Source of the DNA: Hanleya hanleyi
Lineage: Eukaryota > Mollusca > Polyplacophora > Lepidopleurida > Hanleyidae
Length of the DNA stretch: 64,000 bases
Direction of reading: 5' to 3'
Assembly (NCBI GenBank): GCA_036873755.1
Contig: JAVTVY010025257.1
Coordinates: forward strand, 45,441-109,440
Shown here piece by piece: positions 40,331 through 51,421 of the stretch. Within the stretch, counting starts at the first letter, position 1. Every line of letters starts with the position of its first letter. A model generated the notes under the pieces. That model made no database searches and was not told where the DNA came from. It saw only the letters and a program-made list of their open reading frames with translations. Made by a program: the position numbers and the translations under genes.

Positions 40331-41689
40331 GTCGCTGACTAATATGTCGGTAGCCGATTTTCTTGTGTGTCGTACAATGTTCTTACTGGAAATCTGCTTC
40401 CCAATATTCTTCGTAAGTTGGTGAAACACCGTATTTCCAACTTTATCATTTTGATTTGTATTTTTCGATTGAATTGCAGCATATAGCGTTTGAAAATATC
40501 TCATCCATGCTAAAAGGAGTAAGCCAGCAAAAATGTGCCTGAAGGAGTAGTTACGAGTACATAAGAAAACCTCCTCCTCAGTTGTGACGTTAGTGAAGCC
40601 AAAAAATAATTGATTTAATTCTTCACAAGCCGTGTTTCGTACAGAAAAGAAACGACATAAACATTGGAGCAAGGTATCATATTCTAGATATATTTAAAAA
40701 ATATGCTAAACATTATACGAAAAAGCCAAATCCAGACGAATGCCCAATTTAAAATGTAGGTCAACTATGTTTTGCGTCTCTTTTGGCTCTGTGCGTTAAC
40801 AATATAAAACATGGGTAATTTATCTGTTCGAGCACATCTTGTTAATTTTTGTCTTTCCTAAGGGAGTATTTCGTATGTAAACGTAACTACTCCTTTTCAG
40901 TAATAACTCGTCAGGATAAGTTGTAGTTTAAATGACAAAACTGCGTGGCATCACTGCTCAAGCATCTTCAAAATAATTACTCACGGCTAAGAGTTGCGTT
41001 CGACGATATAAAAAAAGCGGCAATCGATATGGCTGACTTGTTAAGCTATCAATCTTACACATTGGTTGGCGGGCTTGTATGTGAGACATAGTGTTACACA
41101 GAGTTTGGTGTAAAATAAATATCTTGTTAACATGCCCGAGGATAAAGGCACACCTCTATTCTCGTTAGCTTAGAAAATGGGAGTAGGTCGATGCTATTGC
41201 ATTTTGGGTGTCAGCAACACGTGCGGTATTAACCTCCCAGGTCATGGAAGGGTTAATGTCTTGGAAGGGATATACCTCTACCAGTCTTCTTGTACTTTCT
41301 CCGGAAGAAATGAAAATTGGGATCCGAAATTTCTTGACTTGATAGTTGATCATACTAGGGTCATTCTGAGGCATGTGCATACACCTCCTCAAGCAGAAGA
41401 TCATGGATGGATTTAAAATGGCGGCCATGAGTGTATGGCCGAAATGTTGCGTTCTAGTGGTTCCCCATTCAAGATTCTCCCCTTCTTTTCTGCAAAAAAT
41501 GTTCCCAAATCCATTTTATTTAACACCAAGGAATAATTTCCATGTTTTTTTCTATGCAGATTATGCGGGATTCTTGGCATGAAGGAAACAGCGAAGTAAC
41601 TGACAGAAAGTATTTTTTGAACATTATAAGTTACAATTTAACAACCACAAACGTTTATCAAAGAAAGAGGATTTCTCTTCTAACCACCC
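40331..41689. other. Repeat-derived spacer
   Basis: No gene recognised. 41,090-41,230 resembles 33,220-33,340. The open frames at 40,304-40,672 and 41,165-41,428 lack any family features and are not called. Confidence 0.35.
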
Positions 41690-42230
41690 ATTGTGGGTTA
41701 GGCATTGCGTCGCTTTCTGGCGTTGAATGTATATCGATAGAGAAAGCGCAAAATTACTTCGGAAGAACTGGATGCGAAAGGACACATACGGTACAGACAT
41801 GTATGCATCTGGGATTTTTCGTCTCTCTGTAATAAATCCCTCATCCTGACCTTATTGACCGTCTCAGTTCACTAATAGTATCGCTGTTCAAGAAAACTGA
41901 TCACTTACATGTTAATGTCAGAGCCATGGAACATTCTTTGGCCCTACTACATACAAGGGATATCATTCATGGATGTTTCTTTGTTAATAGAGGTGCTTGA
42001 ATCGCCGATTAATACCTACGTGAAATTCGGCAATACCATATACAAGCAACGTATAGTTATACCACTGGATACTAATTGTGAGTTCATTTTGGCTGTTCTG
42101 TTATGAATACGGCTTTTCTGCAGAAGCTTTTTAAAACCGATGATTTCAAAGCCCGTTTCATCTCATATATTGATGAGAATAATATCTCGCTGTGAATAAT
42201 ATCTAACAAAATGATGCAAAATGCGAGCAC
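41690..42230 (+). mobile_element. Decayed Penelope-like fragment, second copy
   Basis: It aligns with 35,755-36,200 by landmarks GTACAGACATG, CTTATTGACCGTCT(A/C)AGTTCA, AAGAAAAC(C/T)GATC and GATACTAATTGTG, but no frame is intact. It lacks the conserved C-terminal open segment seen at 36,227-36,667. Confidence 0.5.
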
Positions 42231-42699
42231 AGCGTGCACGGTCTTTTGCACGATTCACAGGGGATATGACGGTATGAACCCCATGTACTTCAAGATCCCC
42301 ATGTACTTCCAGACACAATGAAAGCGTGACTGAGATACATCAATGTCTTGCCGGCATCATTGAGAATTGCTGCTCGCTTTTCCGATTTTTAGCTAGCCCA
42401 CGCTTATGCATACTGGGATTGCTATTTTAATTTGTTACTTATGGTGTTATACGAAATAGGCCATTGGATTATGGACGCGGAAAATCTTCAATGGACGATG
42501 ACAGATTACACGCTTGTGTCATCATGTTTCTTATTACCCCTTGTCTGCATCTTCGTCACTCCGCCCACCGCCGTATCACAGTTGACGATGTTCTTTTCGC
42601 GATATCATCTGTTGTAGCTTTTCGTCTGTAGTCAAATCTAACAAATCATCACTCTTGACTGTTAACAAACTTCATCTGCCCTAGCAGCAGTGACAACCG

Positions 42700-43379
42700 A
42701 TGATGTCTCCCATCGATGTAGTAAAACATCAAACCTTTGACCGCAATTTGCCGAGAATCACGGCCATCAGAAAACAGATCATTTAGAATATCTCCTAGAT
42801 GACCTACTGTCAGGGAAAGGTCTTGGAAATAACGGAAGCTTGTACGAAATGACAGGGGATTGAGAAATATTGATTAGGTTTTTTCTTGGCTTGGATTGGG
42901 AAAATAAGGGTGTTACATTGTCTGCTTGACCGATCAGCACGAACAGAGTGTTGTATCAGGGGAATTGGCCATAAGAATCGCATTTACGCCATAAATTGGA
43001 ATCGGTCGGAACAAGTCATAAAACGAGAAAGTATAGCTTTCTAAGTATTATTAAGAATGTGCTTTGACGAATTCTCTCAAAGACTGCATCCAGTGAGCGT
43101 ATTAGTACAATCCGATCAAGTAACCATTCACAATTTTGAAATGCTCGACATACGTAATGCACGTCTGATGTATCTGGAACGGCAGTAAATGATCTCATGA
43201 TCACCCTGTACTGGGGAAAATTGACCTATGTTTATCGATCTCTTCGCCGTTATCTCTTCGTGGTCCCAGGAAGTACCAATGTCTCAAATGTTGCACCTCA
43301 CCGGTATGAACTGAACATTAGTCAGTTAGGATCTTTTCTTCAGATTACACGATTTTATTGTGTACGAGTGTGCGTGTAA
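42700..43379. repeat. Dispersed repeat, partner of 34,000-34,640
   Basis: Shared landmarks include TTTAGAATATCTC, GATGACCTACT, TGTCTGCTTGACCG and CCATAAATTGGAATCGGTCG, in the same order and strand as 34,080-34,300. No conserved reading frame. Confidence 0.55.
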
Positions 43380-43600
43380 TAGTATTAGGAATTTGGTTTA
43401 ATGTCACACTCAATGTTACCTCATTTGTGATAACCAGTTTTAGAGGTGGAGGAAGCCGGAGTACCCGGAGAGAACCACCTCCCTTCGGCAAGTCACCAGT
43501 AAACTTTCACACATGCACCATCGGGGATCGAACCCGTGCCCGTTAAGCGGTGTGAAGCTAGCGATCACCAACGAACGCCCTAGATCACTTGGGCCCCCTC
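43380..43600 (-). mobile_element. tRNA-related SINE with conserved core
   Basis: On the minus strand a Pol III B-box-like GGTTCGATCCC lies at 43,524-43,534, preceded by a tRNA-like head (TGGTGATCGCTAG). It is followed by a core ending in TCTCCGGGTACTCCGGCTTC, which is characteristic of widespread invertebrate core-type SINEs. The 3' limit towards 43,380 is approximate. Confidence 0.55.
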
Positions 43601-45470
43601 AATAGTACATGTATGGGTAGGCTTGTGATAGAATATCTGAAGATATACGCGATGCTGAGCGACTATAAAACGACAAAACTGGGCTCATAAAAAGTTGATG
43701 GAAGCGAGCTCACACACGGTGAAAGTCATTTGAACATAAAGTCATTCGTTTCTGGTGTCTAAGTCAAACATCGGAAGTTATCCATATTTCAGTTTACATC
43801 GCCGATGGCTGGTACGATTGTACCAAACGGCTCAGAAAATTTAAGTCCTGAGTAGTGATTGAGTTCAGGTGAAGCAAACGCGATTTTGAGACCTGACGCA
43901 TGATGCACAAATAGACGTTGCCAATTATCTAGATATCTGTTTTCATAGCAGTGTTACTCGAATTGCCAATTCCATGGGCATGTTTCGCTTTATCCAAGCA
44001 AGTATCAGTAATGTTACCGTATACACTTAAGGTTAGATATTTCCTGTATCCATTGTCTTGATTCTTGGTGGTGTTTTCGCCCAGGCTTCGTTATAATTCA
44101 ACGCGTCGTGTAATTTTCCAGTCATATAAGCTCATACGCGCAATCTATTCTTGAAAAAAAATGTGTTCTCGTCAGTTTGTCGGTAATGGATTTCACGGCT
44201 ACAGAAAACAACTCTGAATGTCATCCAAAGTTCAGGATGATAAAAATTAACAGATTGCTAACTTGAAACGATCTACTTATAGTTTAGCTCTATCAATAAC
44301 CTAGTCCAAGCTAAATTATCATAAGTACATTTGTACGAAACATTTTGGATCCGCCTACATTTAATTGACGAACTAAAACGAGGCGTTAATCAAAATGTAT
44401 CTTACGCATATGTTTAAAGAGAGGAAAACCGTGTTGTCGTTCCAACATCCGTTGAAACAGTTGTCTATTAATCTCCAGCACAGTCTCTTTCGAATTATTG
44501 AACTTCTGACTTTATTTGAAAACCCCAGACCCACTGCAATGCCAAGGATAGAAAATCAGGCTTCTCTTGTCATCCGATTTGTTTATTGGTCTTGTGTCCT
44601 GTTGAATCACACAGCTATGTAACTTTGGGCCTCGCACCTCACGAAGGGCACAAATCGACACGTGATATCTGGCAAACCTCGACTGCTTTACGTGCAGTCC
44701 GTATTGGCAGAAACAGAAACAGATATTTACATCGGTATTTAAATATTTAGCTGAATTATCAAATTTGTAAACACAACTCTGAACACATTGGATTGAGGGA
44801 TACTAAATGATTCTCAGTTTATTATATTCCCATTTGGCGATTTGGGGCAGGCTCAGCTGGCAGAAATGTTTACAATACCTGAAAAATGCTGCCACCATCT
44901 AATAACACTTGCACTTGTCGAAGTAGTGTTGACTCTCAGAGAAGTGACGAAACATTATGCAAGGCAGCCTCACTCTCTGGGCACGCTTGTCAGCAAGGCC
45001 ATCTGGGGGTGGCTCGGACGTTTATTAAGCGTAAGTGCTCAGAGACTATCAGCCGGCTTGTCAGATGTTCAATTTTGATTGATTTGGGGCGTAAATGTCC
45101 GGGTTTGCCCGGAGCAAATGCCCAAGAAGGAAGCGAAATTAGATGGGAAGTATCTATGAGCTGAGAGCCCCAAATAGGAGGAAAAGATATATATATGTAT
45201 TATCATATAGGAGTGATACCTCTCACCAACCCTTGTGGTTGCTAAAAGAGAAAAACATGTTGAGAAACTGTCAATTTACTAATGAGTACCAATAATACAT
45301 ATAAAATTACATAGTCATGCATAGAAAAGACTCTTGAAAGACGTCCAGGTCAGAAGAGTTATTGTAGCATTATGCACAATTATAAACAAATAGTCTCTGC
45401 ATTTCAAGAGTTCCTTGTAATCAATTGTCCAGCAGTGAATCACATTTGTACAAGTAGCACACATGTACAC
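43601..45470. other. Non-coding spacer with a macro-repeat fragment
   Basis: 44,585-44,760 matches the macro-repeat landmark region near 8,660-8,830 (GTCCTGTTGAATCACACAGC; ATATTTAGCTGAA). No gene is supported. Confidence 0.4.
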
Positions 45471-46494
45471 TTAGGCTTGTGCACACATATCCTTCTGAGC
45501 TTGGTGTAGTGTATGGATATCTACAGAAATATATCGTTGGTAACAATCGGAAGACCACCGCCCTAAAGTCTTAATTAAATGGTCTTCCATGCGAACGGAC
45601 GAACAAGTTGATGCTGCTCCTTTTCTTAGAGAATGCCCACAATAATAATCTGCATTAACACCTACAGTCATCAGGAGATGTTTCAGGCATGAAATAAAAT
45701 AGGATCGGGAGAGAGGTTTTAACTGTGCAGTGATAAATAAAGGCTGTGTACTACTCGAACACATATGCTGTCGGAATTTAAGATACTCTTTCATATACTT
45801 GATTGGACAGACCTGAGGGTGCCCAGTGCTGAATAATCGGATTGTTACACCCTGACGGAACGGGTCTGTTTTCGATGATTTTAGTTGCAGTGTAAAAGCT
45901 AGAATTATCAGGAACAAAAGCAATGTCAGCAATGGACAAATTCAGCTCAGGATCAAAATCCTTATATACTGTGAATTCACCACATCTCAAAAAGCCAAAA
46001 AAGGCTGTTGACAAGGCTGCCTGTAACATAGCATCAATGAAGGAATTGAAAAATCCGATTTCCAGAACTGCGCACAATTTAACCAGCATTGGAAATTTGA
46101 TTGGCAGTCTAGGTCTGCTGACATTATTTTGTGATTTCTTCACAGACTTGAGGATGAGCCTGAGCCTGGGCAAGGCCTCACCAGATGCATTAACAAGAGG
46201 GTCACTACACCCTGTTTTGACGTAAAAGAAACGGATTGCACACATGTGCAATTTAATTGTGCCTAATTTTAAATTCGATCTAAAACAATGGGCTATATAA
46301 TATAGGAGAATATCCTCGGATATAAAAGGCATGTTATGTACATAAGGTAGTCGAAACATTGTAACAAAATGCAAAAATTGTCTAAATGCAGAACAATATG
46401 TCTTGGATGTCCGAGAACTCACTGCCCTGTCCCACAGATAGGTCAAGGTGGAATTTAATAAAGTATCATTTCGGAGTGTGTAGGGAATAAACAT
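45471..46494 (-). pseudogene. DIRS-like tyrosine recombinase (frameshifted)
   Basis: This is the site-specific recombinase that integrates DIRS-type retrotransposon DNA. The N-terminal half (46,494 down to about 45,890) has a SAM-like core-binding region and the first catalytic Arg in a GFLRCGEF motif. The C-terminal half (about 45,890 down to 45,471) is in a different frame and holds a KTDPF…HSLRKGA motif (H-x-x-R), then GRW and the tyrosine segment DCYQRYI. A one-frame shift near 45,890 separates them, so this copy is not functional as read. It follows the RT/RNase H frame with a short overlap, the order expected for DIRS/Ngaro elements. Confidence 0.85.
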
Positions 46495-47958
46495 GGACTG
46501 GATTGACTGTTCTGTGCCAGTTGTCGGAATCTGTCCATCTGAAAACGAGAAAGTGCGTCCGCTATTTCATTGTGTTTACCTGGTAGGTGTTGGGCATAAA
46601 TCATGAAATTGTATGTGGCAGCACACCAGGTTAAACGGCGCATCAATTGCATGATCAGGGGAGATTTAGCTCTACCTTTCCGAATAATGTGTACAGTGCC
46701 CTCGTTATCACAGTTGAAAATAATCCTCTTCTTTGACCAAAATTTCCCCCAAACCATGGCTGACAATACTATGGGATATAACTCTAACAGGGCAGTGGAG
46801 ATTTTTGTTGACCTGTCAGGGCACAATTCTTTTGGCCACGTCCCGCAAAACCATTCACCTAAATGATAAGCACCAAAACCAGCGGACATGGCGGCATCTG
46901 TAAACAGCTGCAAATCCCTGTCATCAACTCGACGATCTTCCAAAAACAAAGAAATACCATTCCATGAAGTTAGGAATGACTGCCACATGAACAAATCAGC
47001 CCTGCATTCTGCATTTAGTTTTACCATATGATGTAAATTGCTAACGGAATGGGCTAACGTGATCAAATATGAAACAAATGACCTGCCGATCGGTATAACT
47101 CTCATAGCAAAGTTCATGTGACCTAACAGGCTAAGCATGTTACGTTTGGTAATAGCCTTGGCAGATTGTACCTGAGATATTATCTCCAGAATTCTAGCAA
47201 TTTTGTCATGTGGCAATCTGGCTTCCATCTTGATGGAATCGAGAATTATTCCCAGATGTGGTATCTCAGTGACTGGACCGATCGTTTTTTGAGGGGCGAT
47301 GGGAATTTTCAGTGTGCCAAAGATAAGAGTTAACAGAGCCATGGTTCTTTGCGCGCACGAATTTGGAGGGCAAATAGCCAGGAAATCATCCAACAGATGC
47401 TGCAAGCACTCAATGCCATAAACATGTTCAGCAATCCAACAAATCGCAATGGATAACTGGTCAAAATTTTTGGGGCTGGATCTACAGCCGAATGCTAGGC
47501 GAACAAAATAATAGAATGAATTTTCCCATTGGACATTGGACATATAGATGCCACAATGATGGATGTATTGGAAGTTGTTTGAATGCATCCACTATGTCAG
47601 TTTTACAAAAGAGGGAACCTTTGCCAAATTTTTGGATTTGCTGAATGGCATGGTCTATCGTCACATAAGTTAGAGAAAATTCCTCCTTACTTATCAAGTC
47701 ATTGATACTGGGATGATCCATGTCATCATGTGGGGCAGATAGGTCGACAATCAGACGTTTTTTCTTTGAATATCTGCCTTCGACGATGCCGATTGGACTC
47801 ACGCGATGAACTGGAAATGGGGAATCACTATTTGGGCCTATCAAATAACCGTTACTACATTCAGCTTGAATTAACCTTGTGACATCATGACACTGTTTTT
47901 TGCTGACTGAAGATTTTGACAGTAGGTGGGTTGACAATACCTGTATGAAAACCATCAT
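46455..47958 (-). pseudogene. DIRS-like reverse transcriptase and RNase H (frameshifted)
   Basis: RT starts in the frame ending at 47,482 (KKRLIVDLSAPHDD, then FCKTDIVDAFKQLPIHP, the first catalytic Asp block). It continues in the frame 47,588-46,455 with the LAFGCRSSP block and the catalytic LLDDFL box. RNase H follows: LQLFTDAA, then a TALLELYPI Glu, then a NCDNEGTV Asp, ending KHNEIADALSR. A frameshift near 47,525-47,545 separates the RT halves. The RT block resembles DIRS/Ngaro more than Gypsy, and the downstream tyrosine recombinase confirms this. No retroviral-type DDE integrase or protease is seen next to it. Confidence 0.85.
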
Positions 47959-48152
47959 TAAGACCCGAAGTCAAATAGTGTACCCATTCACGGTCCGGGT
48001 GGTCCTCTAATAATTCTTGCAAACGTTCTATATTAATGGGAGTGGAGGCGGTCATATCGGATACATGTAAAATACCCCCAGAACTAGTTTGATTTTTTTC
48101 CTCAAGTCATTGAGTGGAAGAACTAGCGGAAGTGGTAGCACTTCTGGGGCTG

Positions 48153-48448
48153 CTAGAAGGGGCTGTACTTCTTGGACTGTTGGAAGTGTCTGATTTTAAT
48201 TGGGACCACCTCTGCCTTAGGTGCCAAAGCCAGAGAAACACCCCTTCCCACCCCTGAAATTGGCGAAGATTGAGTTGCCTGAGCCTGACGAAGGCTGGCA
48301 TTGTCGAGGGAAGCATCAAACAAATTACCTGCCGTTGGCGCACCTATACCTGAGTAAGCTGTAGCCAGGGTGTACGGGGTGTTGACTCTCGCTGATGGCC
48401 CGACAGAGGTAATCCCAGGGAAAAAGTTTATGGGAGTGACGTTGTTAG
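48153..48448 (-). pseudogene. DIRS-like upstream (gag-like) frame, truncated
   Basis: Read on the minus strand, an open frame with no ATG runs from the junction at about 48,448 down to a stop at 48,153-48,155. It encodes a low-complexity Ala/Gly/Ser segment (…VNTPYTLATAYSGIGAP…). It lies just upstream of the RT, where DIRS elements encode their gag-like protein. It is open right up to the boundary, which suggests that the viral insertion truncated it. Confidence 0.5.
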
Positions 48449-48555
48449 TAGTATATAAAGAGCATTACGGGTTAATGGCGCTTCACTGCGCATGCGCAGG
48501 AATTTTTGTAACGTCACAGCGGCATGCAATCAGAAGCGAGTATTGTGTCACATGG

Positions 48556-48945
48556 GGTGGGAGGTGGTGGTGGGTGGTGGGTTTAAGATGGCGTCGAGGT
48601 GGTGGTGGGTGGTGGGTTTAAGATGGCGGCGAGGTGGTGGTGGGTGGTGGATTTAAGATGGCGGCGAGGTGGTGGTGGGTGGTGGGTTTAAGATGGCGGC
48701 GAGGTGGTGGTGGGTGGTGGGTTTAAGATGGCGGCGAGGTGGTGGTGGATGGTGGATTTAAGATGGCGGCGAGGTGGTGGTGGGTGGTGGGTTTAAGATG
48801 GCGGCGAGGTGGTGGTGGGTGGTGGGTTTAAGATGGCGGCGAGGTGGTGGTGGGTGGTGGGTTTAAGATGGCGGCGAGGTGGTGGTGGATGGTGGGTTTA
48901 AGATGGCGGAAGGTGGTGGTGGGTGGTGGGTTTAAGATGGCGGAT
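48556..48945 (+). repeat. 35-bp promoter-proximal array carrying AAGATGGCGGC
   Basis: Eleven units contain AGATGGCG(G/T)C at 48,586, 48,621, 48,656, 48,691, 48,726, 48,761, 48,796, 48,831, 48,866, 48,901 and 48,935 (35-bp spacing, last 34). The rest of each unit is G-rich (GAGGTGGTGGTGGGTGGTGG). AAGATGGCGGC is the classic YY1/Pleiohomeotic recognition sequence. The array ends 13 bp before the TATA box at 48,958, so it probably acts as an upstream activating or silencing region for the CARD-PC4 gene. Confidence 0.85.
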
Positions 48946-48957
48946 TGTAGAAAAACG

Positions 48958-48998
48958 TATAAAAGCAGGCGATTTTTAGGGGTGGGGTGTATTCATTG
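48958..48998 (+). promoter_or_regulatory. Core promoter of the CARD-PC4 gene
   Basis: TATAAAAG at 48,958-48,965 is followed by an initiator-like TCATTG at 48,993-48,998. The TATA-to-initiator distance of about 35 bp is near the usual ~30 bp. It lies directly downstream of the 35-bp array. Confidence 0.7.
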
Positions 48999-49104
48999 CA
49001 CTACCCTGCGGAGCACTCTGACTGACCTGACCTGACCAGCCTGCCTGCCTGCCTGCCTGCCTTCTTCACCTCTAGCCAGCCAGCCAGCCTGCTTGCCTGC
49101 TTGT

Positions 49105-50454
49105 ATGAGCTGTGGAGAACCTTTTACTTTTTTTCATTTTACCAGTGCAAATTCACCAGACTATTACACCGTAGCAGTTACTCACCAGCCTGAGCCCACA
49201 GTCATGGAGTCATTTTTAGTGAAGCTTCGAAAGTACCGTGTTCGCCTCATTGATGAAATGCAGCATGTGGGCGAATTATGTGATTTGCTTATGGAGGAAA
49301 ACATACTTCTGAAACAACGTGTCGAAGATATCATGGCTGAGAAAACCACTTCAGCACAAAACAGAGCCCTCATCGATGGTCTACTGCGCTCTACCCCCTA
49401 TGCATTTCTAGCCTTCGTGGAGGGGTTGAAGAAGACGGGAAATGAAGAACTAGCAGATCTACTTCAAGCCGACGTTATACAAGATGATGATATCTTAGTC
49501 ATGGATACCACCGAAGAGCGTACAGCTAGCAAACGTACGCACCCAGCGTCTGGTGTACCTGCCAAACGCGCTGCACGACCCAAACGGCCCCGACTAACAC
49601 CTTTACAAATACCTGAGTCAGTGCTTCAGCCAGTACCCCAGCAAGTGCCTGAGCCTGTGAAAGAAGAAGAAGAAGAGGTGCAACTTCCTATGTCTGTGCA
49701 GGATATCAATAACATTATCCAGCAGGCCTACCAGGCAGCCCACACGAACATTTGGGAGCTCTCAGCCTATTTAACTGTGAGTGTCAAAGACGAAGAAGTG
49801 CATTTTAACGCACCGGCCTTTAACGACAGACCAGCTAGGCATATTGCCTTGGCCTTCGACACCTGGCAAAAACTAGAGACCCTTGATTACGCCATCGATG
49901 CGGTTATTCGCGACCAGGGGGGTGACGAAGCGAAATTTTATGTGGGTGACGACATCTTTGTCAGCTGTGCCTATTTCAACGACCAGCTCCTGGTGCATAT
50001 CCGCAAATGGAAAATGAGGTTAGATACGCAAGAGCGTGTTCCTTGTCCTCAGGGTGTCACCTTGAAAATAACGGCGTGGCGGAAGTTGCAGAGTCTCACA
50101 GCTACAATTCGTCAAGCCCTGGCTTACCAGGTGTCTCACTATATTTATAAGAAGTACATCGACACAGTCCTGGATCTTATCAGACCTCGCATTCGACACT
50201 TGCGTATCCAAGCATGTGCAGGCTGTGGGAACAACAGTCCGATAAACATGCATACGTGTGTGGACAATAGTGTACCCTCATACGCGCTGATCACTGAGGC
50301 ACTACAGGACGTGACCGAGGAGCAAATTGCCCTGGCATTGGAAGCTGCCTGCGCTCCCAGAATTCCACGTGAAGAGATTGCTACCTACATCTACGTGCAC
50401 CAGGGGCGGAAAGACGATGATGAGTTCAAACAAGTCTTGTTGCATAACTATTGA
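49105..50454 (+). CDS. CARD-domain protein with C-terminal PC4-like domain
   Basis: The first in-frame ATG is 49,105; a second at 49,204 begins just before the domain and may be the true start. Residues about 35-121 (from 49,105) fit a caspase-recruitment domain: LRKYRVRLIDEM, then LLMEENIL, a DIMAEKTT turn, and FLAFVEGLKKTGNEELADLL at the end. A linker rich in Pro, Lys and acidic residues follows. Residues about 200-336 contain two W-x2-L blocks, the second in a PC4-like fold (VSCAYFNDQLLVHIRKW, then a beta hairpin and ITAWRKLQSL). A C-x2-C…H-x-C cluster follows. CARD folds mediate death-domain signalling and PC4 folds bind single-stranded DNA, so a dual role is an inference. The N-terminal leader (HFTSANSP-YY) is shared with the RING gene at 52,595. 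Confidence 0.75.
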   Translation: MSCGEPFTFFHFTSANSPDYYTVAVTHQPEPTVMESFLVKLRKYRVRLIDEMQHVGELCDLLMEENILLKQRVEDIMAEKTTSAQNRALIDGLLRSTPYAFLAFVEGLKKTGNEELADLLQADVIQDDDILVMDTTEERTASKRTHPASGVPAKRAARPKRPRLTPLQIPESVLQPVPQQVPEPVKEEEEEVQLPMSVQDINNIIQQAYQAAHTNIWELSAYLTVSVKDEEVHFNAPAFNDRPARHIALAFDTWQKLETLDYAIDAVIRDQGGDEAKFYVGDDIFVSCAYFNDQLLVHIRKWKMRLDTQERVPCPQGVTLKITAWRKLQSLTATIRQALAYQVSHYIYKKYIDTVLDLIRPRIRHLRIQACAGCGNNSPINMHTCVDNSVPSYALITEALQDVTEEQIALALEAACAPRIPREEIATYIYVHQGRKDDDEFKQVLLHNY

Positions 50455-50499
50455 ACAAGTGTGGTGTTGAAAAACATTTACCGTATTCCTACACGTTCA

Positions 50500-50840
50500 T
50501 TGAAGCGGCTTGAGAGCGTATAATTGTATTAAAAATTCAATACTCAGAGTTTTTACTGTTAATTGTATTAAAATTCAATACTCAGAGTTGAAGACGTTCA
50601 TTCTATTGTCTTGTTGTATAAATATTGAACATTTTCAAGTCTTATTGCATTGGAACATTCAGACATTATCATCTGCCAGTCTTGCTCAAGCTGAAAATAC
50701 GGCTTCTCTCCTCACGTATTCCTACACTATGTTCATTTTATGTTCATTCTATGTGCATTGAAGCGCCTTCATAGCGTATAATTGTATTAAAATTCAATAC
50801 CCAGAGTTGGTGAACACGTTCATTCTATTTGTGTTAATAA
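50500..50840 (+). repeat. 3' region with repeated hairpin and poly(A) signal
   Basis: A hairpin-forming motif ATTGTATTAAAATTCAATAC recurs near 50,523 (with one extra A), 50,561 and 50,784, each followed by a CAGAG-type tail. AATAAA occurs in TTAATAAAAATAG near 50,838. The CARD-PC4 gene therefore appears to end with ordinary polyadenylation, unlike the nearby RING genes. Confidence 0.5.
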
Positions 50841-50999
50841 AAATAGTAGAAAATTAAAAAATGGTTGTTAGTGTTCATTCTTTTTTGCAAAGATAATTGT
50901 ATTAAAAAATTTTTTTTTCATAGGGGTGATGGGAGCTGGTGTTATTATTTTTTTGGTGCTTTTTGAGTTTAGAAGTTTCCTCTTTCGGAAAGATGGGGT

Positions 51000-51015
51000 G
51001 GCCCTGAAAAGGGCC
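51000..51015 (-). terminator. Histone-type 3' stem-loop of RING gene 1
   Basis: On the minus strand the 16-mer GGCCCTTTTCAGGGCC fits the metazoan histone stem-loop consensus GGYYYTTHTHARRRCC at every position. It is preceded by CCAAA, followed by ACCCCA, and has a U7-site-like GAAAGAGG 13 nt later. It begins 26 nt after the stop codon of the gene at 51,042-51,788. Flanks, spacing and stem all match replication-dependent histone genes. Confidence 0.88.
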
Positions 51016-51041
51016 TTTGGAAAAGTGTTACGACACTTGTT

Positions 51042-51383
51042 TTAGGAGCGGTAGATTCTCTTTACCCCGGCCACCTGCTTCCTACACACGGGACACTTGA
51101 TTTTTAAATGCTGTTCGTCCGTTTCAGCGCAGTGGCACATGTCCCCTATACATGTTAGCGTCACCCAGCATTCTTCACATAGGCATAAATGCCCGCACGG
51201 AAATAGGGCGTACAGGCTTTCCTCGTCTGTACACACGCTGCAGCTTGATTTACTTTCTTCCTTATGTAGGTCTTCTTCTTGTTTTGAAATCACAGCGTCC
51301 ATTTGATCCATGTCTTGTCTCATGTGATTAATCTGTTCGTTCAGGCGGGTTGCCTCGGCCCAAGAGCATGGTGGTGGTGGTGG

Positions 51384-51421
<38 letters not shown>

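Noticed and set aside
48370..49035. Gly/Trp/Val-rich small frames on the plus strand
   Set aside because: They are translations of the 35-bp AAGATGGCGGC array and its flanks, which lie upstream of the promoter.
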